From positions 186,001-250,000 of the forward strand of contig JBFXDX010000002.1 of NCBI GenBank assembly GCA_050180705.1: 64,000 nt of DNA, in the 5' to 3' direction. Below the pieces are notes generated by a model. It saw only the letters and a program-made list of their open reading frames with translations. It had not been told where the DNA came from and did not search any database. Made by a program: the position numbers and the translations under genes. Each line of letters starts with the position of its first letter. Position 1 is the stretch's first letter. Of this stretch, positions 17,650-26,467 are shown one piece after another. Source of the stretch: SB25 sp050180705 (GTDB taxonomy: Bacteria; Bacteroidota; Bacteroidia; Bacteroidales; Tenuifilaceae).

Positions 17650-19083
17650 CTAAATTTCTCTTAAAGAGTATCCCAATTTTAGCAAATTCTCAGGTTTAAC
17701 AATATCCTTCAATTTATTCTCGTCAATCAGTTTGTGTTTTTGATTTGCAGCAAATATGTCGATTTTGGATTGGCGCATTTCGTTGGCAAGCATTGCCGCT
17801 TTGTTGAATCCTATAAATGGAAGTAATGCGGTTGTTATTGATGGATTGCTTAATAGTTGTTGCTTGGATTTTTCAGTATCAACCTCAATTCCCTTCACTA
17901 AGTGTTCTGCAATTGTTTTGTTGGCGGCAATTAGCAATTTAATTGAGTCCAGCAGTGCGTGTCCTATCAATGGTATATAGGCATTTAGGTCTAACGTTCC
18001 TTGCCCTGCCAATCCTGATATTGTCATATCATTGGCGTAAACCCTATGTGCAACGCTAATCGCAAACTCTGCGATTACAGGATTTACCTTCCCTGGCATT
18101 ATCGAACTTCCAACCTGACGTTTAGGGATTGTGATGGCGTTTCCAGCAATATCCGAGGCAAGTAGTCTTAAATCCGAAACCATTTTTTCGAGATTCACAG
18201 CGTGGGCCTTTATAATTGCGTGCACCTCTACAAATGAGTCCAGGTTTGCGGTGGCATCATTTAGGTTTTCGCTTCTAGTGAAAGGAAAACCTGTAAGCAT
18301 TTGCAAATGCTTTGCAACCTCCATTACAAAGTAGCGTGGGGTGCCAACTCCTGTTCCAATTGCCCCACCTCCAAGGTTAACAACCTTGATACGTTCAAAG
18401 CATTTCGAAACTCTCCACCAATCGCGTGATAAAGCCTCGCTATATGTGCTGAAAAGTTGCGCATAGGAGGAGGGAACCGCTGCTTGCATCTGGGTATATC
18501 CAATTCGCAACGAATTTCGATGGTTTTTTTCCAAATTTTCGAATCTTGCTCGCGTATTGTTTATCGATTCTTCCAAAAGAACTAGCAGTTGAACTGCAAC
18601 AACCCTCAATGCAGTGGGAACAATGTCGTTGGTGGATTGGAAAACATTGGCGTGTTCAATTGGATCGATGGTGGCATAATCACCTGCTTTGTATCCCAGC
18701 TTAAGTAACGATGCGTTAGCGATAATCTCGTTCACATTCATATTGATGCTGGTTCCTGCACCGCCTTGAATTGCGGGAACTACGAAGTGGTTAAAATATT
18801 CACCATTATGTACATCACCTGCGATCGATATCAAGGTTTCAATAGTATCGTTCGAAATAAAGTTTAAATCCTTCAGTTTTAGTTCTGGGTCGTTCTTGGC
18901 TGTATGCACAAACTCGCGGTAGGTCATGTAGCAAGCCTGCTTAACCAACCCCATCGCCTGGTACCATTCCTTGTGGAATTGGGTTGTATCGGGGAAGTTT
19001 TCCTGCGCTCTTAAGGAGTGGATGCCATAAAGAGCATCGGCAGGAATTTCTCTGGAACCAAGGTAGTCCGATTCTTTTCGCAT
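17650..19083 (-). CDS. aspA: aspartate ammonia-lyase
   Basis: Aspartase deaminates L-aspartate to fumarate and ammonia, feeding fumarate respiration or the TCA cycle in the cytoplasm. The 477 residues are full length. The superfamily signature GSSIMPGKVNPV is intact and holds the catalytic loop Ser. The N-terminus (KESDYLGSREIPADALYGIHSLRA) and GGAGTSINMNVNEIIAN are those of aspartase rather than fumarase C. It lies 11 bp after the glutaminyl cyclase gene in one probable operon. No odd feature is seen. Confidence 0.93.
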   Translation of the reverse strand: MRKESDYLGSREIPADALYGIHSLRAQENFPDTTQFHKEWYQAMGLVKQACYMTYREFVHTAKNDPELKLKDLNFISNDTIETLISIAGDVHNGEYFNHFVVPAIQGGAGTSINMNVNEIIANASLLKLGYKAGDYATIDPIEHANVFQSTNDIVPTALRVVAVQLLVLLEESINNTRARFENLEKNHRNSLRIGYTQMQAAVPSSYAQLFSTYSEALSRDWWRVSKCFERIKVVNLGGGAIGTGVGTPRYFVMEVAKHLQMLTGFPFTRSENLNDATANLDSFVEVHAIIKAHAVNLEKMVSDLRLLASDIAGNAITIPKRQVGSSIMPGKVNPVIAEFAISVAHRVYANDMTISGLAGQGTLDLNAYIPLIGHALLDSIKLLIAANKTIAEHLVKGIEVDTEKSKQQLLSNPSITTALLPFIGFNKAAMLANEMRQSKIDIFAANQKHKLIDENKLKDIVKPENLLKLGYSLREI

Positions 19084-19094
19084 AGCTTTGGCGA

Positions 19095-20180
19095 TTACTT
19101 GCTCACAATCTCTACTTGAAACAACTTTGGCCAGTATTTTCCTGTTACATAAAGATGTTTATTGGTGATGTCGTAAGCAATGCCATTCAATACATCTTCG
19201 TTTCCAGTTCTGTCCGAGTTCTTTAGAATATTTGAAAAATCAACTTCCGAAACTACAACTCCTGTTTTAGGATCAATCACAACAACCCTGTCGGTGGTGT
19301 AAACATTGGCCCATATTTTACCATCTATATATTCCAGCTCATTAAGACTTCTTACTGGGCCATTATTGTCGTACACTTCAATTCTTCGAACCTCAGAAAA
19401 ACCATCAGGTTCCATAAAATAGATGATGTTAGATCCATCGCTCATAATTAAATCGGTTCCATTGGTTGTTAACCCCCAACCTTGAGTTGTGTAGTTAAAT
19501 GAGTTGAGTTTTTTGAACGACTCTAGTTCATAAACAAAACCAATTCCGCTTGTCCATGTTAATTGATAAATTTTACCATTCAATAGCGTAATTCCTTCAC
19601 CAAAATAATCTTGGTTGAGATTGGCACTCTGCAACACTTTCCCAGTTGTCAGTTCAACCTTACGCAAACTTGACGCCCCATTTTGGCCTGTTCCTTCGTA
19701 TAGAAAGCCATTGTAAACAAATAATCCTTGAGTATATGCATTGGGATCGTGACTGTAGGTTTTAATCACCTTGTAAACTTGCTTTTGTGGAATAATGTTA
19801 GATTTCAGAAAAACGTTTATTGATGCAGTCTGACGTTGTCCATTTTTCCAAGCTGTTGCTCTAATGTTTAATGTTCCGAGCCCAAAATCTTTGGTTGAGA
19901 CTTCATATGTTAAATTCTGAAGTTTTGCAATTTCTTTGTTGTTCACAGAAAGAATTATAGAATCGGGCTGTGTGTTGGCATCCATCAATTTTAGGGTGAG
20001 TTGAATTATTTCTTCTATTTCGAATATCTTACCATTGGTAGGTGAATCGAAACGAATAAGATGAATTGGCTTTTCAACTGGTATATTTTTCGAGGTAGAC
20101 GATTGATCCCCTCTGCCATTAGAGCATCCAACTATTAAGCCTAAAGAGAGAACTGTCAATATTTGTAGTTTACTATTCAT
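19095..20180 (-). CDS. glutaminyl-peptide cyclotransferase, lipoprotein
   Basis: This 361-residue lipoprotein has signal MNSKLQILTVLSLGLIVGC with Cys as the lipidation site. An Ig-like segment covers about residues 30-130 (PIHLIRFDSPTNGKIF). A glutamine cyclotransferase beta-propeller follows (HDPNAYTQGLFVYNGFLYEGTGQNG, then WANVYTTDRVVVIDPKTG and NGIAYDITNKHLYVTGKYWPKLF). The family turns N-terminal glutamine into pyroglutamate on exported proteins, a common step in T9SS-bearing Bacteroidota. I take the ATG at 20180 instead of 20207 because it fits the signal and avoids overlapping the upstream HAD gene. Confidence 0.9.
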   Translation of the reverse strand: MNSKLQILTVLSLGLIVGCSNGRGDQSSTSKNIPVEKPIHLIRFDSPTNGKIFEIEEIIQLTLKLMDANTQPDSIILSVNNKEIAKLQNLTYEVSTKDFGLGTLNIRATAWKNGQRQTASINVFLKSNIIPQKQVYKVIKTYSHDPNAYTQGLFVYNGFLYEGTGQNGASSLRKVELTTGKVLQSANLNQDYFGEGITLLNGKIYQLTWTSGIGFVYELESFKKLNSFNYTTQGWGLTTNGTDLIMSDGSNIIYFMEPDGFSEVRRIEVYDNNGPVRSLNELEYIDGKIWANVYTTDRVVVIDPKTGVVVSEVDFSNILKNSDRTGNEDVLNGIAYDITNKHLYVTGKYWPKLFQVEIVSK

Positions 20181-20196
20181 TTTTCCTGTTTTATTG

Positions 20197-20619
20197 TTAT
20201 TTACCAAAGAGAAGCCTTTTAATAAAACTTCGCTTTTTATATTGTTTTAATATGTTTTTTTCTGCAATGTGATCGGGTTGACTAGGACATAAGGTTTCCC
20301 ATACCTTACTCCAACCAATAAAACCTCCAATATTTCTGTCATCTATAAAAATATCTACGAGTAATTTCCTCGGAGTTTCATCATCCAAAACTTCCTCGGG
20401 ATGATTGCGATTAACTGCATAAAATTCTACCCCATTTTTTGAACAGAACTCAACTGCTTCATCTAGCGATTTGCCTGTACGAACAGTCCATAGTATCAAA
20501 ATAAATCCTCTATTTTGCAGTTCACGTAATGTTTCAAAAGCAAAAAGCATTGGTTTGCCAATTGCGGGGTAGTTGTTTTCTACAATGGTTCCATCAAAAT
20601 CTACTGCAATTCTGAGCAT
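20197..20619 (-). CDS. small HAD-superfamily hydrolase
   Basis: The 140-residue protein opens LRIAVDFDGTIVENNYP, which contains the HAD motif I DxDGT. Motif II is LWTVRTGKS, and a later acidic pair VDIFIDDRNIGG serves as motif IV. It has a minimal cap and resembles small HAD phosphatases of Bacteroides (BT0820-like, from recall). It is cytoplasmic; the substrate is unknown. It is the first gene of a minus-strand operon with the cyclotransferase and aspartase, driven by a good promoter at 20645-20674. Confidence 0.85.
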   Translation of the reverse strand: MLRIAVDFDGTIVENNYPAIGKPMLFAFETLRELQNRGFILILWTVRTGKSLDEAVEFCSKNGVEFYAVNRNHPEEVLDDETPRKLLVDIFIDDRNIGGFIGWSKVWETLCPSQPDHIAEKNILKQYKKRSFIKRLLFGK

Positions 20620-20644
20620 TTGCGATGTTTAAGTAAATGAATTT

Positions 20645-20674
20645 CAAATCTACATCAAATTTAGAAAACAACAA
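20645..20674 (-). promoter_or_regulatory. promoter of HAD-cyclotransferase-aspA operon
   Basis: On the minus strand TTG (20672-20674), exactly 19 bp, and TAGATTTG (20645-20652) match the Bacteroidota promoter. A second -7-like box TAAATTTG lies at 20656-20663. Confidence 0.65.
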
Positions 20675-20778
20675 GAAGATTTGTTGATGGTTGTTTGTTG
20701 TTAGGTTATATGTCTATCACTTTTTTCTTTTGATAAACGAACAACTATTAACTATCGCTGTTTTTTTACCAATGAGAA

Positions 20779-20808
20779 TTGATAGATATGAGGAAATATC
20801 TAAATTTG
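20779..20808 (+). promoter_or_regulatory. promoter of DUF4492-cydAB operon
   Basis: TTG (20779-20781), 19 bp, and TAAATTTG (20801-20808) match the phylum consensus exactly. The RNA would start near 20814, so translation should begin at the ATG at 20823 or 20829 and not at the upstream ATG at 20772. Confidence 0.6.
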
Positions 20809-20822
20809 TTAGAAGCAAGATT

Positions 20823-21041
20823 ATGGATATGGTAAAACGCATTTTTCGCTTTTATTATGAAGGTTTCAGAAGTATGACCATAGGTAGAACGCTGTGGGTT
20901 ATAATTCTAATAAAGCTCTTTGTGATGTTTGCAGTACTCAAGATTTTTTTCTTTCCGAATATCCTAAAACGAGATTTTAAAACCGACGAAGAACGTAGCA
21001 ATTACGTTATTGAACAGTTAACCAATAACCCTAAAAAATAA
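20823..21041 (+). CDS. DUF4492 membrane protein, cytochrome bd-associated
   Basis: This 72-residue single-pass protein has the family core RIFRFYYEGFRSMTIGRTLWVIILIKLF, then a membrane helix (about 25-47) and a short charged tail. DUF4492 genes regularly precede cydA in Bacteroidota (recall), and here only 3 bp separate them. An assembly or accessory role for the oxidase is inferred. I use the ATG at 20823 because the consensus promoter lies inside the longer reading; ATG 20829 is equally possible. Confidence 0.8.
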   Translation: MDMVKRIFRFYYEGFRSMTIGRTLWVIILIKLFVMFAVLKIFFFPNILKRDFKTDEERSNYVIEQLTNNPKK

Positions 21042-21044
21042 ACT

Positions 21045-22607
21045 ATGGAACACTTCGACCTTTCGCTGGTCAACTGGTCGCGAGCACAATTTGCGCTTAC
21101 GGCAATGTATCATTGGGTTTTTGTTCCGTTAACCCTTGGACTAGCTTTCATTATTGCGTATATGGAAACGCTTTACTACAAAACGGGCGATGAGGAGTGG
21201 AAACGAATTACCAAGTTCTGGATGACACTCTTCGGAATAAACTTTGCCATTGGCGTTGCAACCGGTATCATTCTAGAATTTGAGTTTGGTACAAACTGGA
21301 GTAACTATTCATGGTTTGTGGGCGATATTTTTGGTGCGCCTTTGGCCATTGAGGGTATTATGGCGTTCTTTATGGAGTCGACCTTTATTGCAGTGATGTT
21401 CTTTGGCTGGAATAAGGTGAGTAAAAAGTTCCATTTAGTATCTACTTGGCTTGTGGCAATAGGTGCGAATCTTTCGGCCCTATGGATTTTAGTTGCCAAT
21501 GGATGGATGCAGTACCCTGCAGGTATGCACTTCAATCCTGACAATGCTCGTAACGAGATGCACAATTTCTGGGAAGTGCTTTTCTCCCCAGTTGCAATAA
21601 ATAAATTCCTACACACCATTTCTTCCGGATATCTTTTGGCCGCAATATTTGTTGTTGGTATTAGTGCTTGGTTTATGCTGAAAGGTAGACACTTGATAAT
21701 GGCAAAACGAAGCATTATTGTTGCCTCTGTTTTTGGTTTGATAACCTCGTTGTTTGTAGCGCTTACTGGCGATGGTTCGGCCTATGAGGTTGCTCAGAAA
21801 CAACCTATGAAACTGGCTGCAATGGAGGGGTTGTATCAAGGGCAAGAGGGTGCTCCTCTAGTTGTTGTGGGGGTCCTAACTCCAGGAAAACAATACGATG
21901 ATGATAAGGATCCGTACATTTTCCGAATCCAAATTCCAAAAATGCTTTCATTACTTGGATATAGGAGTGGCGATGCTTTTGTTCCTGGGGTAAAGGATAT
22001 TATTGAGGGAGGATACACCTATGTTGATAAAAATGGTGTGGAAAAGGTAGCACTTTCTGCCGAGCAGAAAATTGAGCGAGGTAAAATAGCCATTAAGGCT
22101 CTTGCCGATTACAAAGCAGCCAAGGATGCCAACGATACGGCTGCGGTTGAATACCATAGGGCGTTGCTTAACGACAATTTTGAATACTTTGGCTATGGTT
22201 ACCTTAACAATCCTAAAAGTATAATTCCCAATGTTCCTTTAACCTTCTATAGTTTTCACATAATGGTAGGATTAGGGTTTTTATTCATTGGTTTCTTTAT
22301 TTTGATTCTTTACTTGGTTTACTATCGTCAGTTTAAAATCAATAAGTGGATTTTACGCTTATCAATTCTGATGATACCGTTAGCCTACATTGCGAGTCAG
22401 GCTGGATGGATTGTTGCTGAGGTTGGTCGTCAACCTTGGGTTATTCAGGATATTCTTCCTACTGTTGCTGCTGTTTCCCGAATCGATTCAAGTGCTGTGC
22501 AAATAACGTTCTTCCTATTCTTTATAATCTTCACCGCTCTGCTTATTGCCGAGTTGCGCATAATGTTCAAGCAAATTAATATTGGACCTAAAGAGGGAGG
22601 AAAATAG
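21045..22607 (+). CDS. cydA: cytochrome bd quinol oxidase subunit I
   Basis: CydA oxidises quinol and reduces O2 at hemes b558, b595 and d in the inner membrane, with high oxygen affinity. The protein is 520 residues. LTAMYHWVFVPLTLG carries the heme-ligand His23 (E. coli His19 equivalent). GRQPWVIQ near residue 465 is the conserved quinol-oxidase motif. The Q-loop region (about 250-350) contains a long charged insertion rich in Lys and Asp. The order DUF4492-cydA-cydB, with 3- and 2-bp gaps, is one transcription unit. Confidence 0.97.
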   Translation: MEHFDLSLVNWSRAQFALTAMYHWVFVPLTLGLAFIIAYMETLYYKTGDEEWKRITKFWMTLFGINFAIGVATGIILEFEFGTNWSNYSWFVGDIFGAPLAIEGIMAFFMESTFIAVMFFGWNKVSKKFHLVSTWLVAIGANLSALWILVANGWMQYPAGMHFNPDNARNEMHNFWEVLFSPVAINKFLHTISSGYLLAAIFVVGISAWFMLKGRHLIMAKRSIIVASVFGLITSLFVALTGDGSAYEVAQKQPMKLAAMEGLYQGQEGAPLVVVGVLTPGKQYDDDKDPYIFRIQIPKMLSLLGYRSGDAFVPGVKDIIEGGYTYVDKNGVEKVALSAEQKIERGKIAIKALADYKAAKDANDTAAVEYHRALLNDNFEYFGYGYLNNPKSIIPNVPLTFYSFHIMVGLGFLFIGFFILILYLVYYRQFKINKWILRLSILMIPLAYIASQAGWIVAEVGRQPWVIQDILPTVAAVSRIDSSAVQITFFLFFIIFTALLIAELRIMFKQINIGPKEGGK

Positions 22608-22609
22608 TT

Positions 22610-23761
22610 ATGGTTGATACAACATATATCTTTCTGCAACATTACTGGTGGTTTATAATATCACTATTGGGTGCACTTTTGGTTTTCCTGCTTTTTGTTC
22701 AGGGTGGACAAACGTTGATTTATACTCTTGGGAAAACCGAGATTGAGCGCACAATGCTCATTAACGTACTTGGACGCAAATGGGAGTTTACATTCACAAC
22801 TTTGGTAACCTTTGGAGGTGCATTTTTTGCATCGTTCCCGTTGTTTTACTCTACCAGTTTTGGTGGTGCCTACTGGGCGTGGATGGCAATTCTGTTCTGT
22901 TTCATTGTTCAGGCTATTGCGTACGAATTTCGTAGTAAACCAAACAATTTCTTGGGGCAAAGAACCTACGAAACCTTCCTTTTCATTAATGGACTGCTAG
23001 GTACAATTTTGCTGGGAACTGCTGTTGCTACAATGTTTACTGGTTCTATGTTCTCTGTCAATATGCTAAACTTGACTAACTTATCAAATCCAGTAATCTC
23101 ATCGTGGGAAACACCTTGGCACGGGTTAGAAGCTGCTCTCAATCTTCATAATATTACGCTTGGATTAACAGTTTTCTTTTTAGCGCGGACATTGGCAATT
23201 CTTTACTTTATGAATAGCGTAAATCATAGTGCAATCTTTGAACGTGCAAAAAAACATCTGCTATATAATGCTTTGCCATTTGTAGTGTTATTCTTAGTCT
23301 TTGTAATTTGGTTGATATTGCGAGAGGGTTTTGCTGTGAATCCTAATGATGGTAAAGTGTTTATGGAGAAGTACAAGTACCTGCACAATTTACTTCAAAT
23401 GCCAATCGTGTTAGTTGTATTCTTGGTTGGAGTGCTGTTGGTTTTATTTGGAATTGCGAAATCGCTTTTAGGCACATACACTAAAGGGATTTGGTTTTCT
23501 GGAATTGGAACAGTGCTGACCGTTTTGGCGTTGTTGCTAATTGCAGGTTGGAACAACACTGCGTATTATCCTTCAACATTCAATCTTCAGCATTCACTAA
23601 CCATATTCAATAGTTCATCGAGCAAGTTCACGCTAACAGCAATGAGCATTGTGTCGTTGCTAATTCCATTTGTTGTAGCATACATTTGGTATGCTTGGAA
23701 AAGCATCAATGTTAAAAAGATTGATGAGGATGAGTTGAAAACAGAATCACACCTTTACTAA
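22610..23761 (+). CDS. cydB: cytochrome bd quinol oxidase subunit II
   Basis: This 383-residue polytopic subunit pairs with CydA. The N-terminus (HYWWFIISLLGALLVFLLFVQGGQTLI) matches CydB of the Bacteroidota type, with WEFTFTTLVTFGGAFFASFPLFYSTSFGGAY after it and about nine membrane helices in all. It begins 2 bp after cydA, so translation is coupled. Twelve bp downstream lies a 40-codon ORF that may be a third small subunit. Confidence 0.96.
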   Translation: MVDTTYIFLQHYWWFIISLLGALLVFLLFVQGGQTLIYTLGKTEIERTMLINVLGRKWEFTFTTLVTFGGAFFASFPLFYSTSFGGAYWAWMAILFCFIVQAIAYEFRSKPNNFLGQRTYETFLFINGLLGTILLGTAVATMFTGSMFSVNMLNLTNLSNPVISSWETPWHGLEAALNLHNITLGLTVFFLARTLAILYFMNSVNHSAIFERAKKHLLYNALPFVVLFLVFVIWLILREGFAVNPNDGKVFMEKYKYLHNLLQMPIVLVVFLVGVLLVLFGIAKSLLGTYTKGIWFSGIGTVLTVLALLLIAGWNNTAYYPSTFNLQHSLTIFNSSSSKFTLTAMSIVSLLIPFVVAYIWYAWKSINVKKIDEDELKTESHLY

Positions 23762-23773
23762 AACTAAGATGTT

Positions 23774-23896
23774 ATGAAGTATATATCAGAGATATTATGG
23801 TTATTAAGTTGGCCCGTGCTTATCTATGTAAGTTATAAGTTATCGGTATGGGCAATTAAATACTGGGAGAAGAAACAGCCCGAGGAAAATGTTTAA
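23774..23896 (+). CDS. 40-residue single-pass membrane protein, CydX-like candidate
   Basis: This small ORF reads MKYISEILWLLSWPVLIYVS, continues as one membrane helix to about residue 29 (YKLSVWAIKYW) and ends in a charged tail EKKQPEENV. It begins 12 bp after cydB on the same strand. Size, single helix and position recall CydX, a 30-40 residue stabilising subunit of bd oxidases in Proteobacteria, but I see no sequence similarity to E. coli CydX. The assignment rests on context. A weak hairpin follows at 23904-23932. Confidence 0.65.
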   Translation: MKYISEILWLLSWPVLIYVSYKLSVWAIKYWEKKQPEENV

Positions 23897-23903
23897 CTTT
23901 GTC

Positions 23904-23932
23904 AGATATCAGGTGCTTTATGCCTGAAATCT
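23904..23932 (+). terminator. weak hairpin after the cyd operon
   Basis: AGATATCAGG and CCTGAAATCT can pair with one A-A mismatch around a 9-base loop. There is no T tract, so function as a terminator is doubtful. Confidence 0.3.
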
Positions 23933-23983
23933 AATGTCTAGTATTTCGTGTCTGTAGTTTACAAATTACTTAAGATAAATAGA

Positions 23984-24961
23984 ATGATTAGGAGCAATAG
24001 GATAAAGTTGCTCCTAATCTTTATTGCTCAATTATTCAACAAGCGTTACTACTCCATAAGAGTTGATCCGATTTTTGCCTGCAATCTTCGATGTCGGATG
24101 TGTTACTTTAGCCAATCGCGCAAATCGGATTCGAAACGATTTACGGTTGAAGATATTGATATTTTAGCGAAAAATACATTTCGGAATGCTTTGCAAGTTG
24201 TAGTTGGGTGTGGCGCAGAACCTACAATGTATAAAGAGTTTATCCGTATTGTTCGCAGGGCGAAAGAGTTTGGTGTGCCCAGTGTAAGTGTGGTTACCAA
24301 TGGACAACTATTAACCTACGAGCATTTAGAGAGTCTGGTTGATATTGGTTTGGATGAATTAATCCTTTCGATACACGGGACTAAAATGGAAACCTACGAG
24401 AGATTTATGGTTGGTGCTCAATGGGAAAAACTTATTGATGTGCTCGAAAAATTCAATGAGATTAAAGCGCTCAAGCCCCAAAACAAAACTTCACTTAGAA
24501 TTAATTTTACGGCAAACCCTGAAAATTATGGTGAGTTACAGCAATTCTTCGATGTTTTTGGTGGGTACAATGTTGAAACTTTGCAGGTTCGTCCTGTAAT
24601 GGCAATTGGTGGCGAGTACGAGCAAGGGTTTAACAATGATAATATAGGTGAATATCAAAAAGTAATTATTGAATTAAAGACACTTTGTAGTAAGCACCAC
24701 GTTCAGCTTCTGGCTAATATCGATAATCCAACCTACACAGGTACAGGCAAGCCAAATCCAATTGTTCAGGAAACCTACAAGTATATTTCTCCAACATTTG
24801 TGATTGACGAGGGTTTCGATTGGCAGAATGAGACATACAGGCAGTATCAGGGCAGGGTAATGTGGAAGTCTAAAATATTCAGAAAAGTTTTTTCTTCTTT
24901 TAAACAGAATAATTCTGGAGACCTTGCGGAGAAGTATAGCGGAAGGTACGATGTGTTTTAA
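23984..24961 (+). CDS. radical SAM protein of unknown substrate
   Basis: This 325-residue enzyme has the radical SAM cluster motif in ACNLRCRMCYFS (CxxxCxxC), which binds the 4Fe-4S cluster used to cleave S-adenosylmethionine. Glycine-rich and strand motifs follow (VVVGCGAEPTMYKEF, SVVTNGQLL, LSIHGTKMETYERF). The C-terminal 130 residues lack a cysteine-rich SPASM domain. I take the ATG at 23984; a GTG at 23948 would add 12 residues. No modified-peptide or cofactor genes are adjacent, so the substrate cannot be inferred. Confidence 0.85.
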   Translation: MIRSNRIKLLLIFIAQLFNKRYYSIRVDPIFACNLRCRMCYFSQSRKSDSKRFTVEDIDILAKNTFRNALQVVVGCGAEPTMYKEFIRIVRRAKEFGVPSVSVVTNGQLLTYEHLESLVDIGLDELILSIHGTKMETYERFMVGAQWEKLIDVLEKFNEIKALKPQNKTSLRINFTANPENYGELQQFFDVFGGYNVETLQVRPVMAIGGEYEQGFNNDNIGEYQKVIIELKTLCSKHHVQLLANIDNPTYTGTGKPNPIVQETYKYISPTFVIDEGFDWQNETYRQYQGRVMWKSKIFRKVFSSFKQNNSGDLAEKYSGRYDVF

Positions 24962-25052
24962 ACAACTGCCTGTCAATTCTGTTTTTCTTACTTGTTTTAA
25001 TACTAATAGCTAGAATCTGTATAACTTTACACCAAATAATTGATTTTACGTT

Positions 25053-26156
25053 TTGGATAGTTTGCTAAATATTACCTCGATTGCTGATTGGGATATGGGC
25101 TTATCTCACCCTCTTTTGATTGCAGGTCCTTGTAGTGCAGAGAGCGAATCTCAGGTTATGGAAACAGCCAATGCTTTGGCCAAAGAGGGCAAAATTAAGG
25201 TGTTTAGGGCTGGAATTTGGAAACCCCGTTCGCGACCAGGAAGTTTTGAAGGTGCAGGTGAAGTTGGTTTAAAATGGTTGCAAAAGGTCAAAAGAGAAAC
25301 CGGTTTGCTCGTTACCACCGAGGTTGCTACTGCTGCTCACGCTCAAAAGGTGATCGAGTATGGGATTGATATGGTTTGGGTGGGAGCGCGCACTACGGCA
25401 AATCCTTTTTCTGTTGATCAATTGGTGGCTGTGTTGAAAGATGCCGATATTCCAGTGTTGGTGAAGAATCCGGTAACTCCCGATTTGGAACTTTGGATTG
25501 GCGCTATTGAACGTTTTTACCGTGCTGGAATTACAAAGTTAGCGGCTATTCATCGTGGATTTTATCCCTATGAGCGTTCTCGGTTACGTAATATTCCCAA
25601 GTGGGAACTTGCTATTGATTTAAAGAGCCGTTTCCCAAATTTGCCAGTTATCTGTGATCCGAGCCATATCGCAGGCCTTGCTGGTTTGATTCACGAGATA
25701 GCTCAGCACGCGTTGGATTTATCGTTTGATGGTTTGATGGTTGAGGTTCATCCTAATCCACCAACAGCTTTGAGCGATGCTAAGCAGCAATTAAATCCAA
25801 CTGAATTTTTCGATTTGCTAAAGACTCTGAATTTTCGTGATTCGTCATCATCAAGTGCCGATTTTGTGGATTTTCTTGATCAAGCAAGAAATAAGATTGA
25901 CTCTATAGACCAACAGATAATTGAACTATTGGCAAACCGAATGCGCCTAGTTGAACAGATTGGAGAATATAAGCGTGACAGGAATGTTACAATTTTTCAG
26001 TTGCGCAGGTGGGAGAGTATCCTTCAATCGAGAATTGAGTGTGGAAAGAAGCTTGGACTCGATGAGGAGTATGTAAAAAACCTGCTTCAGCTGGTTCACA
26101 AGGAATCCATCAAAAAGCAGGCAGAAATTATAAGAGGTAAAACTAACGGTGAGTAG
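25053..26156 (+). CDS. bifunctional DAHP synthase / chorismate mutase
   Basis: This 367-residue fusion covers the first step of the shikimate pathway and the branch to phenylalanine and tyrosine. Residues 1-265 form a class I-beta DAHP synthase (LLIAGPCSAESESQV, KPRSRPGSFEGAG, CDPSHIAG). Residues about 275-360 form an AroQ-type chorismate mutase (LDQARNKIDSIDQQIIELLANRMRLVEQIGEYK). The mutase half probably gives feedback control of the synthase, as known for such fusions. The start is TTG at 25053; the first ATG would cut the N-terminal helix. It ends with zero gap against purS on the other strand. Confidence 0.93.
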   Translation: MDSLLNITSIADWDMGLSHPLLIAGPCSAESESQVMETANALAKEGKIKVFRAGIWKPRSRPGSFEGAGEVGLKWLQKVKRETGLLVTTEVATAAHAQKVIEYGIDMVWVGARTTANPFSVDQLVAVLKDADIPVLVKNPVTPDLELWIGAIERFYRAGITKLAAIHRGFYPYERSRLRNIPKWELAIDLKSRFPNLPVICDPSHIAGLAGLIHEIAQHALDLSFDGLMVEVHPNPPTALSDAKQQLNPTEFFDLLKTLNFRDSSSSSADFVDFLDQARNKIDSIDQQIIELLANRMRLVEQIGEYKRDRNVTIFQLRRWESILQSRIECGKKLGLDEEYVKNLLQLVHKESIKKQAEIIRGKTNGE

Positions 26157-26414
26157 TTAGTCTTTTACTTCTGTCAAATGAAGTTCAAATCCCTCCATTA
26201 CAGGGTTCGAAAGTACTTTTGAGCAAATATCAGTAACCTTTTCAATGGCTGCTTCTTTGGTTGCTGCCTCAATTTCAAGGTTGATGTGCTTTCCAATTCG
26301 AACATTCGACACCTCGTTGTGTCCAATTCCATGTAAAGTAGCATTTACTGCTTTTCCCTGAGGGTCTAGAAGAGCCTTTAAAGGCATTACATTGATTTCA
26401 GCGTGAAATTTCAT
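26157..26414 (-). CDS. purS: phosphoribosylformylglycinamidine synthase subunit PurS
   Basis: This 85-residue protein belongs to the FGAM synthase complex of purine synthesis, where PurS links PurL and PurQ. The sequence MKFHAEINVMPLKALLDPQGKA, then SNVRIGKHINLEIEA and NPVMEGFELHL, is characteristic. Length is normal. No purQ or purL lies in the window, so purS stands apart from its partners. It follows pssA by 53 bp. Its stop codon touches the stop of the facing aro gene, leaving no room for a separate terminator. Confidence 0.92.
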   Translation of the reverse strand: MKFHAEINVMPLKALLDPQGKAVNATLHGIGHNEVSNVRIGKHINLEIEAATKEAAIEKVTDICSKVLSNPVMEGFELHLTEVKD

Positions 26415-26467
26415 TGTTTTTTTATTTTATGCGGACAAAATTAAGGCATTTTTAGAATAAATAAAGG

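Noticed and set aside
5784..23917. Shared 11-mer TATCAGGTGCT before the sigma-54 activator and after the cyd operon
   Set aside because: The two copies have different flanks and settings; over 64 kb such a match can arise by chance.
24962..25052. Attenuator leader peptide before the DAHP synthase gene
   Set aside because: The 91-bp gap shows no Phe/Tyr-rich ORF and no terminator pair.
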